This document shows positions 29,127-38,063 of a stretch of DNA of 64,000 nucleotides, one piece after another (positions within the stretch are counted from its first letter, which is position 1; each line of letters starts with the position of its first letter). Under the pieces are notes generated by a model. It was not told the DNA's origin. It saw nothing but the letters and a program-made list of their open reading frames with translations, and made no database searches. A program made the position numbers and the translations under genes. Source of the stretch: Alcanivorax sp. REN37 (lineage in GTDB: Bacteria; Pseudomonadota; Gammaproteobacteria; Pseudomonadales; Alcanivoracaceae); assembly GCF_041102775.1 (NCBI RefSeq), contig NZ_JBGCUO010000002.1:1-64000 (forward strand), in the 5' to 3' direction.

Positions 29127-29780
29127 ATGAATGAACCCCTGACCCACCGCGCCGCTTGGCCATTGGAGCTGTCCGCTGTCGGCCAGCAACGCCTGCTCGA
29201 TCAAGGGCTGGTGCTGCCGGCGACGCTCGACAAGGCGGTGCTGAAACGGCGAGTGGAATATCTGGCCGGCCGCTATGCGGCACGGGCGGCACTGGCCAGC
29301 GCTGGTTTACCGGCACAGGTGCCAGGCAGCGGCAGTGGCGGTGAGCCGCTGTGGCCAGCGGGCGTGTGCGGCAGCATCAGCCACGGCGCCGGCCAAGCGG
29401 TGGCGCGGGTGACGCGGGCGCCGGTGCGTGGTCTCGGAGTCGACCGCGAAGCCTGGCTGACGCCGCTGCGGGCGGCACGGGTGGTGAGCGCCGTGGCGCA
29501 ACCGGCTGAGCGCGCGCTGCGGCCGCGCGCGCTCAGCGAAGCAGAGTTCGTCACCCGGCTGTTCTCGGCCAAGGAAACCCTGTTCAAGGCGCTTTATCCG
29601 AGCGTGCGCCGCTATCTCGGCTTCGCCACCTCGACGCTGGTGGAGATCGATGCCGCCGGCTGCCGGCTCGGCTTCACTCTGGCGCCGACGCTACAGCAGA
29701 GCGTGCAGGCGCCGGCGCTGTGGTGGGTGCAGGCCGCGGCCGATGCCGACGGCATCGAATGCTGGACCTGGCTGCCCTGA
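29127..29780 (+). CDS. 4'-phosphopantetheinyl transferase (EntD-like)
   Basis: A 217-residue transferase of the Sfp/EntD type. The family motifs are present: VCGSISHGAGQAVARV, the metal-binding GLGVDREAWL (about residues 107-116) and LFSAKETLFKALYP (about 150-163). It would load a phosphopantetheine arm onto a carrier protein, most often of a siderophore or polyketide system; no such system lies in the window. It starts six bases after the pgk terminator, at ATG 29127, or possibly GTG 29121. It converges on the emrE-like gene. Confidence 0.9.
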   Translation: MNEPLTHRAAWPLELSAVGQQRLLDQGLVLPATLDKAVLKRRVEYLAGRYAARAALASAGLPAQVPGSGSGGEPLWPAGVCGSISHGAGQAVARVTRAPVRGLGVDREAWLTPLRAARVVSAVAQPAERALRPRALSEAEFVTRLFSAKETLFKALYPSVRRYLGFATSTLVEIDAAGCRLGFTLAPTLQQSVQAPALWWVQAAADADGIECWTWLP

Positions 29781-29793
29781 CCTCGTGCCTCGC

Positions 29794-30132
29794 TCAGGAT
29801 GAGGTGCCGCCGATGTTGGAGAACAGGTTGATCACCACCACCCCGGCGACGATCAACCCCATGCCGATCAAATCTGGCAGTCGCGGCACCTGGTGATAGA
29901 TCACCAGTGCAATCAGCGTCACCAGCACGATGCCCACGCCGGACCAGATCGCATAGGCGAGGCCCACTGGCACCGTTTTGAGGGTGATGCTGAGGAAATA
30001 GAACGCGGTGGCGTAGGCGGACAGCGTCAGCACTGTGGGACCGAGCCGCGTGAAGGACTCTGACGCCTTCAACGCACTGGTGCCAATGACTTCAAACAGG
30101 ATTGCTGCGGCAAGGAAATTGAGGTCTTTCAT
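29794..30132 (-). CDS. emrE: Small multidrug resistance transporter (EmrE-like)
   Basis: A 112-residue protein with four membrane helices. The essential acidic residue is E14 in AAAILFEVIGTSALK, and the later segments VGLAYAIWSGVGIVLV and GMGLIVAGVVVINLF match EmrE closely. Proton-coupled export of cationic drugs or metabolites is the family role. I chose the ATG at 30132 over longer frames because it gives the standard N-terminus. I looked for a guanidine riboswitch upstream and did not find one. Confidence 0.92.
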   Translation of the reverse strand: MKDLNFLAAAILFEVIGTSALKASESFTRLGPTVLTLSAYATAFYFLSITLKTVPVGLAYAIWSGVGIVLVTLIALVIYHQVPRLPDLIGMGLIVAGVVVINLFSNIGGTSS

Positions 30133-30242
30133 GTAGCACCCGCACCTGAGCCCGGACATGGGAGCCACTACCCTAGGGGATGCCTTTCCACGTTGCCGTG
30201 ACAACTTAATAAACATTGGATAAATCGGTGTGCGCGCCGCAT

Positions 30243-30271
30243 TTGCTCGCCACCGGCCCTTGTTTCACAAT
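30243..30271 (+). promoter_or_regulatory. Candidate promoter of fba
   Basis: TTGCTC, 17 bases, CACAAT. The block ACAATAGCGCCCC (30267-30279) is identical to that in the tkt promoter region. The leader before fba would be about 100 bases. Confidence 0.55.
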
Positions 30272-30378
30272 AGCGCCCCAGAATTTGCCCGCGGCCACGC
30301 CCAGCGCTGACGGGACATCCCGCTGGCTGCGGGAACACGGATACCGGGCCTTCAGAAACCCTTCATGGAGCACACCAC

Positions 30379-31443
30379 ATGGCACTCATCAGCCTGCGCC
30401 AGATGCTGGATCACGCCGCAGAATTCGGTTACGGCATCCCAGCCTTCAACGTCAACAACCTGGAACAGATGCGCGCCATCATGGAAGCTGCGGACCAGAC
30501 CGATTCGCCGGTGATCGTGCAGGCCTCGGCCGGCGCCCGCAAATACGCCGGTGCGCCCTTCCTGCGTCACCTGATCCTGGCGGCGGTGGAAGAATTCCCG
30601 CACATCCCGGTGGTGATGCACCAAGACCACGGCACCAGCCCGGCGGTGTGCCAGCGCTCGATCCAGCTCGGCTTTTCCTCAGTGATGATGGACGGCTCAC
30701 TGGGCGAAGACGGCAAGACGCCGATGGATTACGACTACAACGTACGCGTCACCCAAACCACCGTGGCCATGGCCCACGCCTGCGGCGTGTCGGTGGAAGG
30801 TGAACTGGGCTGCCTTGGCTCGCTGGAAACCGGGCAGGCCGGCGAAGAAGATGGCATCGGTGCGGAAGGCACGCTGGACATGGACCAGATGCTGACCGAC
30901 CCGGAAGAAGCCGCTGATTTCGTTAAGGCCACCAAAGTGGACGCGCTGGCGATTGCCATCGGCACCAGCCACGGCGCCTACAAGTTCACCCGCCCGCCCA
31001 CCGGTGACATTCTTGCCATCGACCGCATCAAGGCAATTCACGAGCGTATTCCCGATACCCACTTGGTGATGCACGGTTCCTCCTCGGTGCCGCAAGAATG
31101 GCTGAAAGTGATCAACGAATTCGGCGGTGAAATTCCGGAAACCTACGGCGTGCCGGTGGAAGAAATCCAGGAAGGCATCAAGTACGGCGTGCGCAAGGTC
31201 AACATCGACACCGACCTGCGCTTGGCCAGCACCGGTGCCATCCGTCGCTTCCTGGCGCAGAACAAATCCGAGTTCGATCCGCGCAAGTACCTGGCAGTCT
31301 CTACCCAGGCGATGAAGGACATCTGCCTGGCGCGTTATGAAGCGTTCGGCGCTGCCGGCATGGCCAGCAAGATCAAGCCGATCTCGCTGGAGGCCATGTT
31401 CGAGCGTTACGCCCGTGGTGAATTGGACCCGCGCGTGAAGTGA
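30379..31443 (+). CDS. fba: Fructose-bisphosphate aldolase, class II
   Basis: A 354-residue zinc-dependent aldolase. The metal and active-site motifs are [41 protein letters not shown] and [13 protein letters not shown], and [11 protein letters not shown] is near residue 280. It cleaves fructose 1,6-bisphosphate to the two triose phosphates, or makes it in gluconeogenesis. It is monocistronic here, between its own promoter and a strong terminator. In related genomes it directly follows pgk; here two unrelated genes intervene. Confidence 0.97.
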   Translation: MALISLRQMLDHAAEFGYGIPAFNVNNLEQMRAIMEAADQTDSPVIVQASAGARKYAGAPFLRHLILAAVEEFPHIPVVMHQDHGTSPAVCQRSIQLGFSSVMMDGSLGEDGKTPMDYDYNVRVTQTTVAMAHACGVSVEGELGCLGSLETGQAGEEDGIGAEGTLDMDQMLTDPEEAADFVKATKVDALAIAIGTSHGAYKFTRPPTGDILAIDRIKAIHERIPDTHLVMHGSSSVPQEWLKVINEFGGEIPETYGVPVEEIQEGIKYGVRKVNIDTDLRLASTGAIRRFLAQNKSEFDPRKYLAVSTQAMKDICLARYEAFGAAGMASKIKPISLEAMFERYARGELDPRVK

Positions 31444-31445
31444 TT

Positions 31446-31473
31446 AAAAAGGCCCGCTTCGGCGGGCTTTTTT
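31446..31473 (+). terminator. Intrinsic terminator of fba
   Basis: AAAAAG, GCCCGC, loop TTCG, GCGGGC, then TTTTTT, starting five bases after the fba stop. The rest of the gap to 31665 contains no gene or clear promoter that I can support. Confidence 0.93.
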
Positions 31474-31665
31474 ATGCCCAACTTTCGCCACTCGAGCACC
31501 TTCTTGGTTGCCAACCGCCGGCGGACTGGCAGTTGGCACCCGAGGCGCCACCTCCGGCCTTGCCGATTGTGACCAAGGCTCCAAAATAGCACCCCAAGGA
31601 AGGAACCGATCTGAGGCGCGAAAAGGGGTTTCGCGCACAGCGGTTTGGGGAAAGGAGCAACAACC

Positions 31666-33516
31666 ATGGCGCAACTGTTTCCGTTGCGCTCGGCGTGCCG
31701 GTTTGACACGTCGGGGGAGCGGCGCTTGGCCGAGCGCTTGGAGAAAAAGCTCGGGGCGGATTATCTCTGCTGGTACAACGCCCCAGTCGGGGCCAATGGA
31801 CTACAGCCGGATTTCGTTATCGCGCACCCGGAACGTGGGTTGCTGGTGCTGGAGGTCAAGGATTGGCGGCTGGACACCATCCGCCGCATGGACCAAGACA
31901 GCGCTACTTTATTGGTGCCGGAAGGCGAGGTCGTGGTCTCCCACCCACTGCGGCAAGCGCGCAAATACGCCACCGAGCTGGTGTCTGCATTGCAACGTGA
32001 CACGCTATTGCGCCAGTCCGAGGGCCTTTACGCGGGTCGACTGGCGGTACCGTTCGGCTGGGCAGTGGTGTTCACCCGTATGACCCGGCGCCAGTTCGAG
32101 CAGACCGATCTGCACGAAGTGCTGCCTCCAGAACGGGTGCTGTTCCAAGATGAAATGCTGGAATCAGTCTCCGACGATGAGTTCGCCGATCGCATCGACG
32201 CGCTATTCCCGGCGCCGTTTCCGTGTCGCCTCAGTGGCGAGCAGATCGACCGCATCCGTTATCACCTTTATCCGGAAGTGCGTATCAGCAGCGCGCCGGG
32301 TCAGTTTGGGTTGTTCGACAACCACCAAGATGCGTTGCCGTCGTTGATCAGGGTGATGGACCTGCAGCAGGAGCAATTGGCACGTTCGCTGGGCGATGGA
32401 CACCGTGTAATCCACGGTGTCGCCGGCTCCGGCAAGACTATGATCCTCGCCTACCGCTGTATTCACCTAGCGGCTGCGGCTAAAAAGCCGATTTTGGTGC
32501 TGTCTTACAGCCGGGCGCTGGCTGGCCGGCTGGAGCAGATGATGGCAGAGCGGGGGCTGGCGGAGACCGTGCAGGTGCGCAGGTTCCTCGCCTGGTGCCA
32601 TGAGCTGCTACGGACCCATGGGGTGGCGCTGCCGACCGAGCGTGGCCAAGCGTTCTATGCCGCCTTGGTGGCGGCAGTGGAAGCGGCACTGGAATCCGGC
32701 GAGATACCGCGCGGACAGTACAGCGCGGTATTGATAGATGAGGGGCATGACTTTGCGCCGGAGTGGTTCCGCATTGCGGTACAGATGGTCGACCCGGATA
32801 CCGACTCGCTGCTGGTGCTCTATGACGATGCGCAGACGCTCTACGGCAACTTGCGTCGCCGCGACTTCAGCTTCGCCAGTGTCGGTATCCAGGCCCAGGG
32901 TCGCACTACCATTCTGCGGCTCAACTATCGCAACACGCTGGAAGTGCTGTCGGTGGCGCGAGCGCTGGCGACGGGGGCACTGCGTGCCGAACAGAGCTCC
33001 GACGATGGTGTGCCGCTGATCGCCCCAGAAAGCGCCGGCCGGCGTGGTCCGTTGCCGAAGTTGCTGGTGCTGGACAGCGAGTGGCAGCAGTGGCACAGCC
33101 TCGTTGAACAGCTGCAGGACGCCGCCGCTCATGGTCGCCGCTGGAGCGAGATGGCGGTGTTGTACCGCCATGCCAGTGATGCGGTGGCCATCGAACGGGC
33201 ACTCGGCGCCGCCGACATTCCGTTCATCTCTGGTCGCGCGAGTCGAACGCGGGATCGGCTGTTTGGTAGCGAAGACCAAGTCAAAGTAGTGAGCATGCAT
33301 TCCAGTAAGGGCTTGGAGTTCCCGCTGGTGGTGATTCCGTCGCTGCATATTCTGCCGGCGGCCGGCGAGGATGAGTTGCTGGAAGAGCGGCTGCTGTACG
33401 TGGCCATGACCCGGGCACTGGAAAGCCTAGTACTGCTGGCCACCGCCGCCACCGCGTTGACGGAGCGGGTCGGGCAGGCGGTGGAGCAGGTGCAGCGGGC
33501 GTTGGCGGAGGCGTGA
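31666..33516 (+). CDS. NERD-domain nuclease fused to UvrD-type helicase
   Basis: A 616-residue protein. Residues about 15-130 are a NERD domain; QPDFVI and LLVLEVKDW supply the acidic and E-x-K residues of a restriction-like nuclease. The rest is a superfamily 1 helicase: Walker A VAGSGKTMI (about 250-258), VLIDEGHDF (Walker B), VKVVSMHSSKGLEFPLVV and ERLLYVAMTRAL. Such fusions are thought to act in DNA repair or in defence against foreign DNA; the role is not proven. GGAG lies before the ATG at 31666. It stands alone, behind the fba terminator. Confidence 0.88.
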   Translation: MAQLFPLRSACRFDTSGERRLAERLEKKLGADYLCWYNAPVGANGLQPDFVIAHPERGLLVLEVKDWRLDTIRRMDQDSATLLVPEGEVVVSHPLRQARKYATELVSALQRDTLLRQSEGLYAGRLAVPFGWAVVFTRMTRRQFEQTDLHEVLPPERVLFQDEMLESVSDDEFADRIDALFPAPFPCRLSGEQIDRIRYHLYPEVRISSAPGQFGLFDNHQDALPSLIRVMDLQQEQLARSLGDGHRVIHGVAGSGKTMILAYRCIHLAAAAKKPILVLSYSRALAGRLEQMMAERGLAETVQVRRFLAWCHELLRTHGVALPTERGQAFYAALVAAVEAALESGEIPRGQYSAVLIDEGHDFAPEWFRIAVQMVDPDTDSLLVLYDDAQTLYGNLRRRDFSFASVGIQAQGRTTILRLNYRNTLEVLSVARALATGALRAEQSSDDGVPLIAPESAGRRGPLPKLLVLDSEWQQWHSLVEQLQDAAAHGRRWSEMAVLYRHASDAVAIERALGAADIPFISGRASRTRDRLFGSEDQVKVVSMHSSKGLEFPLVVIPSLHILPAAGEDELLEERLLYVAMTRALESLVLLATAATALTERVGQAVEQVQRALAEA

Positions 33517-33599
33517 CCCGGTCGCTCCGCCGCGAGGGAGCGCGTAAGCTGTCGCGTGATCGGATTGCCCCGTCTACGACAGCCAGAGCGAGAGTACCG

Positions 33600-34454
33600 A
33601 TGAGCCAAGACGTCTATACCCCACCCCGAGTTTGGACTTGGGAGCCCGGCAACGGTGGCCGGTTCGCCAACATCAACCGGCCGGTGGCCGGGGCCACTCA
33701 CGAGGCCGAGTTGCCGGTGGGCACGCACCCGCTGCAGCTGTATTCGCTGGCTACGCCCAATGGCGTCAAAGTCACGGTGATGCTGGAAGAACTGCTGGAG
33801 GCCGGTCATGCCGGGGCGGAATACGATGCTTGGCTGATCCGTATCCAAGACGGCGATCAGTTCGGTAGCGGCTTTGTCGCGGTGAACCCGAACTCGAAAA
33901 TTCCAGCGTTGTTGGATCGCAGCGGTACCGAGCCGGTGCGGGTGTTTGAATCCGGCCACATCCTGCTGTACTTGGCCGAGAAGTTTGGCGCGTTTGTGCC
34001 GCAGCAAGCGGCGGCGCGCACCGAATGTTTGAACTGGCTGTTTTGGCAGATGGCCAGCGCGCCGATCCTCGGCGGCGGCTTCGGCCATTTCTACGCCTAC
34101 GCACCGGAAAAATACCGCTACCCGATTGACCGTTACACCATGGAAGTGAAGCGCCAGCTGGATGTGTTGGACCGCAATCTGGCCGAGCGCCGCTTTGTGG
34201 CAGGCGACCAATACACCATCGCCGACATGGCGATCTGGCCCTGGTATGGCGGGGTGGCGTCGAACGAAGTGTATGAAGCGGCAGAGTTCCTCGATGCCAG
34301 CGGTTACACCCATGTGCAGCGCTGGCTGACGGAGATTGCCGAACGTCCGGCGGTGCAGCGTGGCCGCCGCGTAAACCGGGTGTGGGGTGACGAGGCCGAG
34401 CAATTGGCCGAGCGTCACAGCGCTGCCGACTTCCAGCAGCCTGCGGTGGAGTAA
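33600..34454 (+). CDS. yghU: Glutathione S-transferase family, YghU type
   Basis: A 284-residue protein with the YghU N-terminus YTPPRVWTWE and RFANINRPVAGATHE. A thioredoxin-like domain follows (NSKIPALLD, VFESGHILLYLAEKFG), then an alpha-helical C-terminal domain (YTIADMAIWPWYGG). Relatives act as glutathionyl or disulfide-bond reductases that bind two glutathiones. The start at 33600 was chosen because an upstream extension to 33513 is atypical. It lies eight bases ahead of an alpha/beta hydrolase gene, with which it may be transcribed. Confidence 0.92.
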   Translation: MSQDVYTPPRVWTWEPGNGGRFANINRPVAGATHEAELPVGTHPLQLYSLATPNGVKVTVMLEELLEAGHAGAEYDAWLIRIQDGDQFGSGFVAVNPNSKIPALLDRSGTEPVRVFESGHILLYLAEKFGAFVPQQAAARTECLNWLFWQMASAPILGGGFGHFYAYAPEKYRYPIDRYTMEVKRQLDVLDRNLAERRFVAGDQYTIADMAIWPWYGGVASNEVYEAAEFLDASGYTHVQRWLTEIAERPAVQRGRRVNRVWGDEAEQLAERHSAADFQQPAVE

Positions 34455-34461
34455 ACCGTCA

Positions 34462-35403
34462 ATGGAGGGGATGCCATTCCAGCCGGTGTTATTGCAGCAA
34501 GGCTGGGCGCCGTTCGACTGGGCGCAGCCGCCCCGCGGTGATGCTCAGGCGCAGGCATATTTCGGTTACTACGGCATCGACTTCGAACAGCGCCAGCCGC
34601 AACTGGAGCACGGTTTCGGCTATGTCGATGCCGCCGGTTTCCGGATTGCAGTACACAGTTGGCGGCCGCCGTCAGCGCGCGGCACGGTGTGGGTGGTGCA
34701 CGGTTATTTCGATCACGTGGGACTGTATCGCCATGTGATCGGCGCGCTGCTGGCGGCCGGATGGGCGGTGGTGGCGTTTGACCTGCCCGGCCACGGGCTA
34801 TCGTCCGGCGCGCGGGCGGTGATCACTGATTTCGATCTCTACCAACAGGTGCTCAATCACTGTTTGGCCGGCGCGGCCGGGCATTTCCCTGGGCCCTGGC
34901 ATGCGGTGGGGCAGAGCACCGGCGGCGCTATTCTGATGCAGCGTCTGCTGGCTCCCGATGATCCATTTGACCAAGTGGTGCTGCTGGCGCCGCTGGTGCG
35001 CCCGCTGGGATACCGCACTGCCAGCTGGCTGCACCGGTTAGTGGGGCCGTTCCGGCGCTTTATTCGGCGAGTGTTCACCGCCAACTCCAATGATCCTGAG
35101 TTTCTGCATTTCCTCGCCGAGCTGGACCCGCTGCAGCCGCGGGCCATTTCGGTGCAGTGGTTCGGCGCTCTGCGCCGCTGGGTTCCGCGGTTTGAGGCAC
35201 TGACGCCGGTGGCGCGGCCACTGTGGCTGGTGCAGGGCGATATGGATGACACCGTCGACTGGCGCTACAACTTGGCGATGGTGGAAACCAAGTTCCCCGC
35301 GCTCAAGGTGGTGATGCTGGAGGGGGCACGCCATCAATTGGCGAACGAGTCGGAGCGCTATCGCGCCCGCATCCGGCAGGTCTTCCACGACGCGTTCGCT
35401 TGA
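34462..35403 (+). CDS. Alpha/beta hydrolase (lysophospholipase-like)
   Basis: A 313-residue serine hydrolase of the monoglyceride lipase/lysophospholipase type. The oxyanion region is VVHGYFDHVGLYRHV and the nucleophile elbow GQSTGG. The likely acid is in VQGDMDDTVDW and the base His in EGARHQLANES. It has no signal peptide. The ATG at 34462 has GGAG ten bases upstream; an ATG at 34471 directly after GAGGGG is the alternative. The substrate is probably an acylglycerol or lysophospholipid but is not shown. Confidence 0.85.
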   Translation: MEGMPFQPVLLQQGWAPFDWAQPPRGDAQAQAYFGYYGIDFEQRQPQLEHGFGYVDAAGFRIAVHSWRPPSARGTVWVVHGYFDHVGLYRHVIGALLAAGWAVVAFDLPGHGLSSGARAVITDFDLYQQVLNHCLAGAAGHFPGPWHAVGQSTGGAILMQRLLAPDDPFDQVVLLAPLVRPLGYRTASWLHRLVGPFRRFIRRVFTANSNDPEFLHFLAELDPLQPRAISVQWFGALRRWVPRFEALTPVARPLWLVQGDMDDTVDWRYNLAMVETKFPALKVVMLEGARHQLANESERYRARIRQVFHDAFA

Positions 35404-35472
35404 CGCTTTTTTACACACTGTCGACTGCCGGCGGCGTTAGCCTCAAGGGTCTCAACACCAAGGAGGTGCGCG

Positions 35473-35727
35473 ATGAATACACCGCAATGGTTACGCATGA
35501 TCAGTGTGATGGGGATGGCGGCGCTGGCGTCAGGACAAGCCAATGCCAAGATCGCCGAGGCAGAACTGACGCGTGAGGAGCGCGCCACCCGTGATGCCTA
35601 CAGCCGCATTTACTCCGGTGAGGCCCGTTTGCATGCCGCCGATCAGGATACGCTGGTGCGCCAGGCGGTAGCGGAACGTCAGCAGCAGGAAGCAGAGCAG
35701 CTGCAACGACGGCAGCAGCAAGACTGA
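35473..35727 (+). CDS. Small secreted, Gln-rich hypothetical protein
   Basis: An 84-residue protein with a signal peptide (about residues 1-25, ending QANA). The short mature part is highly charged, with a likely helical C-terminus rich in Gln, Arg and Glu (AERQQQEAEQLQRRQQQD). A strong ribosome site, AAGGAGGTG, lies seven bases before the ATG, which supports expression. I recognise no family and assign no function. A hairpin begins at its stop codon. Confidence 0.72.
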   Translation: MNTPQWLRMISVMGMAALASGQANAKIAEAELTREERATRDAYSRIYSGEARLHAADQDTLVRQAVAERQQQEAEQLQRRQQQD

Positions 35728-35749
35728 GGTGCCGGGCAGGCCCGGCACC
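35728..35749. terminator. Hairpin between convergent genes
   Basis: GGTGCCGGG, loop CAGG, CCCGGCACC, a perfect 9-bp stem directly after the 35473 gene and ten bases beyond the stop of the converging CsgG-like gene. No T run on either side. Confidence 0.5.
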
Positions 35750-35759
35750 CCGTCGGGCG

Positions 35760-36992
35760 TTACCAGCTCAGTGGCGCTTCAGAGGACCCCGGAGTGTCGC
35801 GGCGTGGCCGTGACTCCGGACGGTTGTCCAGCGGACGCAGCACCGATTCGGCGCTGAAACTGTCCAACTCCCCTTCCACCAGCTTGGCAATGCTGTATTG
35901 CGGCTGCACCGTAGTGACTTCTACTTGTGCCACCACCGGGCCATCCACATTCAGGCTACGGCCGGTTTCGCGGTCATTGAGGGCGCGGCCGGGGCCGTGC
36001 ACTGCCAGTCGAGCGCCTTCCTTGACCGCGGCACCGCCTTGGCTGAGGAAGATTTGTTCGGCTGAAACGATATCCAGCACCCGCAGCGGGTAGATCACAC
36101 CGAGGGTAGCGGCAACGATGGCGTCACTGCCGCGCTCGTACAGCTCGCGGATCTCGAAGTCGCGGTGATCCGGGCGCACATCCAGCGCTAGGGTGTCAGA
36201 CCACATGATTTTCTGGGTCGCCACTTCGATGATCTGGAAGGCAGCTTCCAGCCGCAGCATGCCGTCATTGACGCGCGCGCCGTAAAACTCGCGGCGGGCC
36301 AGTGGTGAATCGCCCACTTGGTGGATGCGCCCCACCAGCATCAGGTCGGCACCGGCCACAGCACCCAACCGGCTGGCGTCGGTGGCGCTGACCAAGTCGG
36401 AACGCAGTAGCGCCACTTCCGAGGCGAATTCAGCGCCGTAATCACGGTTGATCACCGAGAACCGCTGCGATTGGGTGAAGGCCCGTTGCAGTGACTCCTG
36501 CAGCCGTTGGCTGGCGTCCACGCCGCGGATCTGCTGACCGTGGGCGGGGTAATTGCTCTGCGAGATGCGGAATGGCATCACCGCCAGCGTGTAGCGTTTG
36601 TCGTCAGCGCCGGTGAACGACTCGAACTTGGGCACCGTGACTTTCAGGCGCACGGCCCACGGGGTGTCGCCCTTGCCGGGAGTGACGCTGAGCACTTCGT
36701 AGCTCTTCACCCAGCCTTTGGAATCGCTGTAGATGTCATGGCGCACGCCGAGCGTGGCCACGGCCAGATCGGAGCGCAGCGTGGCGGTATGTTGCAGATC
36801 CAGTTGCAGCGTGCGTTCGGTGCCGACTTCAACACCGCGTACTTGCTGGACTGCTTCCACCAGGGCGCCGGTGACAGCTTTGAGGTAACTGTCGCCATAA
36901 CCTTGGGTGGTGCGCTCCACATCGACCATGCGCGCTTGCGCGGTCAGGGGCAGGGCCAGCAACAACAACAGTGAGCAGAGGATGTGTCTCAT
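35760..36992 (-). CDS. Secreted CsgG/FlgT-like protein of the lpoB cluster
   Basis: A 410-residue exported protein. The signal peptide is hydrophobic and ends near AQA (about residue 20). The mature start, TTQGYGDSYLKAVTGALVEAVQQVRG, resembles the N-terminal domain of FlgT-type envelope proteins. The middle (YTLAVMPFRISQSNY to LMLVGRI) resembles the alpha/beta fold of CsgG and LpoB. The C-terminal part includes GAAVKEGARLAVHGPGR. GGAG lies before the ATG at 36992. It is the last gene of a four-gene minus-strand cluster but is separated from lpoB by a terminator. A function in outer-membrane or peptidoglycan assembly is an inference. Confidence 0.72.
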   Translation of the reverse strand: MRHILCSLLLLLALPLTAQARMVDVERTTQGYGDSYLKAVTGALVEAVQQVRGVEVGTERTLQLDLQHTATLRSDLAVATLGVRHDIYSDSKGWVKSYEVLSVTPGKGDTPWAVRLKVTVPKFESFTGADDKRYTLAVMPFRISQSNYPAHGQQIRGVDASQRLQESLQRAFTQSQRFSVINRDYGAEFASEVALLRSDLVSATDASRLGAVAGADLMLVGRIHQVGDSPLARREFYGARVNDGMLRLEAAFQIIEVATQKIMWSDTLALDVRPDHRDFEIRELYERGSDAIVAATLGVIYPLRVLDIVSAEQIFLSQGGAAVKEGARLAVHGPGRALNDRETGRSLNVDGPVVAQVEVTTVQPQYSIAKLVEGELDSFSAESVLRPLDNRPESRPRRDTPGSSEAPLSW

Positions 36993-37011
36993 GGCGTTCT
37001 CCGCGGATGGT

Positions 37012-37033
37012 AAAAGCGGGCCCGAGGGCCCGC
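37012..37033 (-). terminator. Terminator after lpoB
   Basis: The minus strand reads GCGGGCCC, loop TC, GGGCCCGC, then TTTTACC. It lies nine bases after the lpoB stop. The T run is short, so read-through into the CsgG-like gene is likely. Confidence 0.75.
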
Positions 37034-37042
37034 CGTGGTGCA

Positions 37043-37630
37043 TCACTTGCCGAACAGGCTGCGTGACTTGGTCTTGCGGATTTCTTTCTCGCTGGCCCAT
37101 TCCATGATGCCGGTTTCCAGGTTCATCAGGTTCAGGGTGAACTTGTAGTAGACGTCGCGGGTATTGCCGCTGCGCTTGGTGATGCTGGTCAGCGCGCCAT
37201 ACAACATGTACTCAGCACCGATCTGGCGGCCCATGGCCACGGCGGTGGCCGGATCGACCATGCCGGACTGGCTTTGGAAGTCGAACTGCTGGCGCACGCG
37301 CTCCACCACGTTCATGTCGACAAAGCGGAACTTACCGGACTGGATCAGCTTGGTGCGGATGCTGTCGGTGACGTTTTCGGTGTCGATGTGCTCGGTGGTG
37401 CGGTTCTGTACCTGGTCGACGAACACTACCGGGCGGCGCTGCATGGTCATCTGCACCACCGGCGGGAACGCCAGCAGGTCATCGACCATCTGGTTGGCAA
37501 TCATCTGCAGGTCGGTGGAGCCGAAGTCCACCGTCAGGGTTTCGGCGGCGGTGGAATCGCCGTATTGGACTTGAGAGCAGCCGCCGATCAACAGGGCGGA
37601 CGACAGCAGGATGGTCATCACTACACGCAT
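37043..37630 (-). CDS. lpoB: Penicillin-binding protein activator LpoB
   Basis: A 195-residue lipoprotein with lipobox LIGGC (Cys18). The mature domain has the LpoB pattern LQMIANQMVDDLLAFP, RPVVFVDQVQNRTTEHIDTE and IGAEYMLYGALTSI. In E. coli LpoB stimulates PBP1b from the outer membrane. The linker between the lipid anchor and the domain is short. GGAG precedes the ATG at 37630. It follows ycfL, as in enterobacteria. Confidence 0.92.
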   Translation of the reverse strand: MRVVMTILLSSALLIGGCSQVQYGDSTAAETLTVDFGSTDLQMIANQMVDDLLAFPPVVQMTMQRRPVVFVDQVQNRTTEHIDTENVTDSIRTKLIQSGKFRFVDMNVVERVRQQFDFQSQSGMVDPATAVAMGRQIGAEYMLYGALTSITKRSGNTRDVYYKFTLNLMNLETGIMEWASEKEIRKTKSRSLFGK

Positions 37631-37670
37631 GGAATATCTCCTTGTTCAGAATCGGTTACCGGCCGTGCGC

Positions 37671-38063
37671 TTATTCAGCGCGCAGCCAGACTTCAAAGCG
37701 AGCGGCAGCGGGGTTCGGCGCCAGGCCCTGCAGGCGGGTTTCGCCCTTGCCAGCTACGACCTGCGGCCGCCACGGCTCGCCTTGCTGCTGGATTTCAAAG
37801 CCGTTGGCGTCGTACCAGCGGAATTTGTACTGGTAGCTGACGGTGAACGACGACTTGTTGCGCAGCGTCACCTGGGCTCGCAGAACGTTGCCGGCCAGCG
37901 CGCGCTGGACGTTGTCGATCTCGAATTTGTTGGACAGGGATGAGGTCTCGTAGCGCACGGAAGCCACATCTTCAACAGCCAGTGGCTCCTCCACCGGTTT
38001 GTTGGCACAGCCAGCGGTCAGCAGTGCACCCAGCACAAGAGGAAGCAGGGCATAGCGTTTCAT
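37671..38063 (-). CDS. ycfL: YcfL family lipoprotein
   Basis: A 130-residue lipoprotein with lipobox LTAGC (Cys19). The mature part contains the DUF1425 pattern LRAQVTLRNKSSFTVSYQYKFRWYDANGFEI. It is adjacent to lpoB in E. coli too; its function is not established. It overlaps the preceding COG3014-like gene by four bases (ATGA), so the two are translationally coupled. Confidence 0.9.
   Translation of the reverse strand: MKRYALLPLVLGALLTAGCANKPVEEPLAVEDVASVRYETSSLSNKFEIDNVQRALAGNVLRAQVTLRNKSSFTVSYQYKFRWYDANGFEIQQQGEPWRPQVVAGKGETRLQGLAPNPAAARFEVWLRAE

Noticed and set aside
30133-30240. Guanidine riboswitch before the EmrE-like gene
   Set aside because: CTAGGG is present on the minus strand, but the rest of the guanidine-I core is missing and no ACGR-loop hairpin pair of guanidine-II is seen.
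31532-31549. Sigma54-like TTGGCACC upstream of the NERD-helicase
   Set aside because: The GC of a -12 element is not present at the required spacing, so only half the promoter is there.
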